Below, in pieces: positions 34,191 to 34,683 of a stretch of DNA of 34,683 bases (the first letter of the stretch is position 1; each line of letters begins with the position of its first letter). The notes under the pieces are model-generated. The model saw only the letters and a list, made by a program, of their open reading frames with translations, searched no databases and was not told the DNA's origin. Location: the NCBI GenBank assembly GCA_944390735.1, contig CALXRL010000003.1:1-34683 (forward strand), written 5' to 3'. The translations under genes were made by a program, and so were the position numbers. This stretch comes from an uncultured Victivallales bacterium (GTDB taxonomy: Bacteria > Verrucomicrobiota > Lentisphaeria > Victivallales > UBA1829).

Positions 34191-34214
34191 TTCATTCAGT
34201 TTCTCTGAAACAAC

Positions 34215-34262
34215 ACCCTCTTTTATCTCCGGACACGGAATGAAAGAGGGTTCTTTATTTTT
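34215..34262 (+). terminator. intrinsic terminator after the pseudopilin gene
   Basis: ACCCTCTTT (34215-34223) pairs perfectly with AAAGAGGGT (34243-34251); the loop contains a second stem TCCG-GACA-CGGA. The tail TTCTTTATTTTT completes a standard terminator 24 bases after the stop codon. Confidence 0.87.
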
Positions 34263-34422
34263 AAAAATTACTGGCGTTTCCGACAATTTTCCGAATCCAG
34301 CCGGCATTCATCAACGTGCCGCCGTATGGAAAAAAGCCAAGGATGTCCTGAGCGCAGGAAATCGATTTGCAAAAAAGCGATCTTACCGGACGTTCAAGAA
34401 AAAGAGAGAGAGGGGGATTCCC

Positions 34423-34500
34423 ATGAAAACAACAATCTACAATGCATCCAACGAGAAATACATAGTGGGTGGAACTGAGTGGAAAGAGGAAAATTCCTGA
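34423..34500 (+). CDS. possible 25-residue peptide
   Basis: A short frame, MKTTIYNASNEKYIVGGTEW plus five residues, preceded by GAGGGGG six bases before the ATG. It lies between the pilin terminator and the inverted repeat. No promoter is evident and the product is not recognised. The ribosome binding site is the only positive evidence; it may be a remnant of a longer gene. The rest of 34263-34534 shows nothing else. Confidence 0.25.
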   Translation: MKTTIYNASNEKYIVGGTEWKEENS

Positions 34501-34534
34501 CGATCAATATGAACCTGAAAGAAACAAAAAAATA

Positions 34535-34606
34535 TTACCCAAACCGTAAGATGCCTACGAGGAGCTCTATGAGTGTGAACCCACGATTCTTACGTTTTGC
34601 TGTCAT
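34535..34606 (-). pseudogene. truncated inverted copy of the pseudopilin start
   Basis: On the minus strand, with the same ribosome binding site as the intact gene, an ATG at 34606 opens a frame identical to the pilin through residue 17 ([17 protein letters not shown]), then reads GILRFG and stops at 34537-34535. The mature part of the pilin is absent. The leader upstream (34607-34680) is the inverted copy of the intact gene's leader. Whether a promoter lies beyond 34683 cannot be seen. It may be a dead duplicate, or the alternative end of an invertible locus. Confidence 0.8.
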
Positions 34607-34680
34607 CTTTTTTGTCTCCTTTTTAATGACGGTTGTTGTGCAAAAACTTAATTTTTTTCTATAACCCACGAATGTTATGG
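34557..34680 (-). repeat. right copy of inverted pilin 5' repeat
   Basis: Block B (34630-34557) is identical over all 74 bases to 33483-33556, and block A (34680-34661) over all 20 to 33432-33451, in opposite orientation. The blocks are separated by 30 bases (34660-34631) that do not match the left copy. The two copies enclose a unique core of exactly 1,000 bases (33557-34556) holding the rest of the pilin gene, its terminator and the small open frame. Confidence 0.95.
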
Positions 34681-34683
34681 ATA

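Noticed and set aside
33402..34307. A minus-strand frame of 301 codons across the pseudopilin gene
   Set aside because: It would read through the pilin promoter and terminator and shows no family features.
1..34683. CRISPR arrays, tRNA or rRNA genes, insertion sequences, transposases
   Set aside because: No regularly spaced direct repeats, no tRNA-like cloverleaf with CCA region and no transposase motifs were seen; the pilin inverted repeats carry no transposase frame between them.

Overview
The window comes from a Gram-negative bacterium of about 55-60% G+C, most likely the PVC superphylum and probably Lentisphaeria (Victivallis-like). The evidence is an LpxA acyltransferase and an AsmA-like protein (both imply an outer membrane), a prepilin-like protein with an H-x9-DG motif (very abundant in Lentisphaerae and Planctomycetes), a large sodium:solute symporter, and several glycosidases of the kind used on host or algal fucose/galactose glycans. 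The taxonomic call is inference; no rRNA gene is present.

Layout. Positions 1-315 hold no gene but a cluster of hairpins. The minus strand then carries lpxA (316-1149), a GT-C membrane glycosyltransferase (1227-2891), valS (2964-5627) and a sodium:solute symporter (5786-8062), with clear intrinsic terminators after valS and after the symporter. lysS (8398-9891, plus) is divergent from the symporter. A long minus-strand stretch follows, in transcription order: AsmA-like protein, M32 carboxypeptidase, PaaI-like hotdog thioesterase and secreted SGNH hydrolase (20203 down to 14192, a tight operon), then a GH42-like glycosidase (13774-11639) and a divergent GH29-like protein (11377-10061), each with its own candidate promoter. 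An orphan Nif11-like small protein (20395-20598, plus) faces a canonical GH29 alpha-L-fucosidase (22062-20722, minus).

The plus strand from 22526 to 32921 is the classical translation cluster thrS-infC-rpmI-rplT, a strong terminator, then pheS-pheT, a small membrane protein, der, a GGQ release-factor-like protein and an FAD-dependent oxidoreductase. The genes from pheT to the oxidoreductase are closely packed or overlapping. infC appears to start at AUC behind a perfect AGGAGG, the hallmark of IF-3 autoregulation.

The last 1.5 kb is the most unusual part. A pseudopilin gene (33507-34190) has a near-consensus promoter and its own terminator. Its leader and first 50 coding bases are repeated as an exact inverted copy at the right edge (20 of 20 and 74 of 74 bases identical in two blocks, separated by 30-31 non-identical bases). 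The inverted copy encodes only a 23-residue truncated pilin. Recombination between the copies would invert the gene body and could act as an on/off switch. This is a hypothesis built on an observed repeat.
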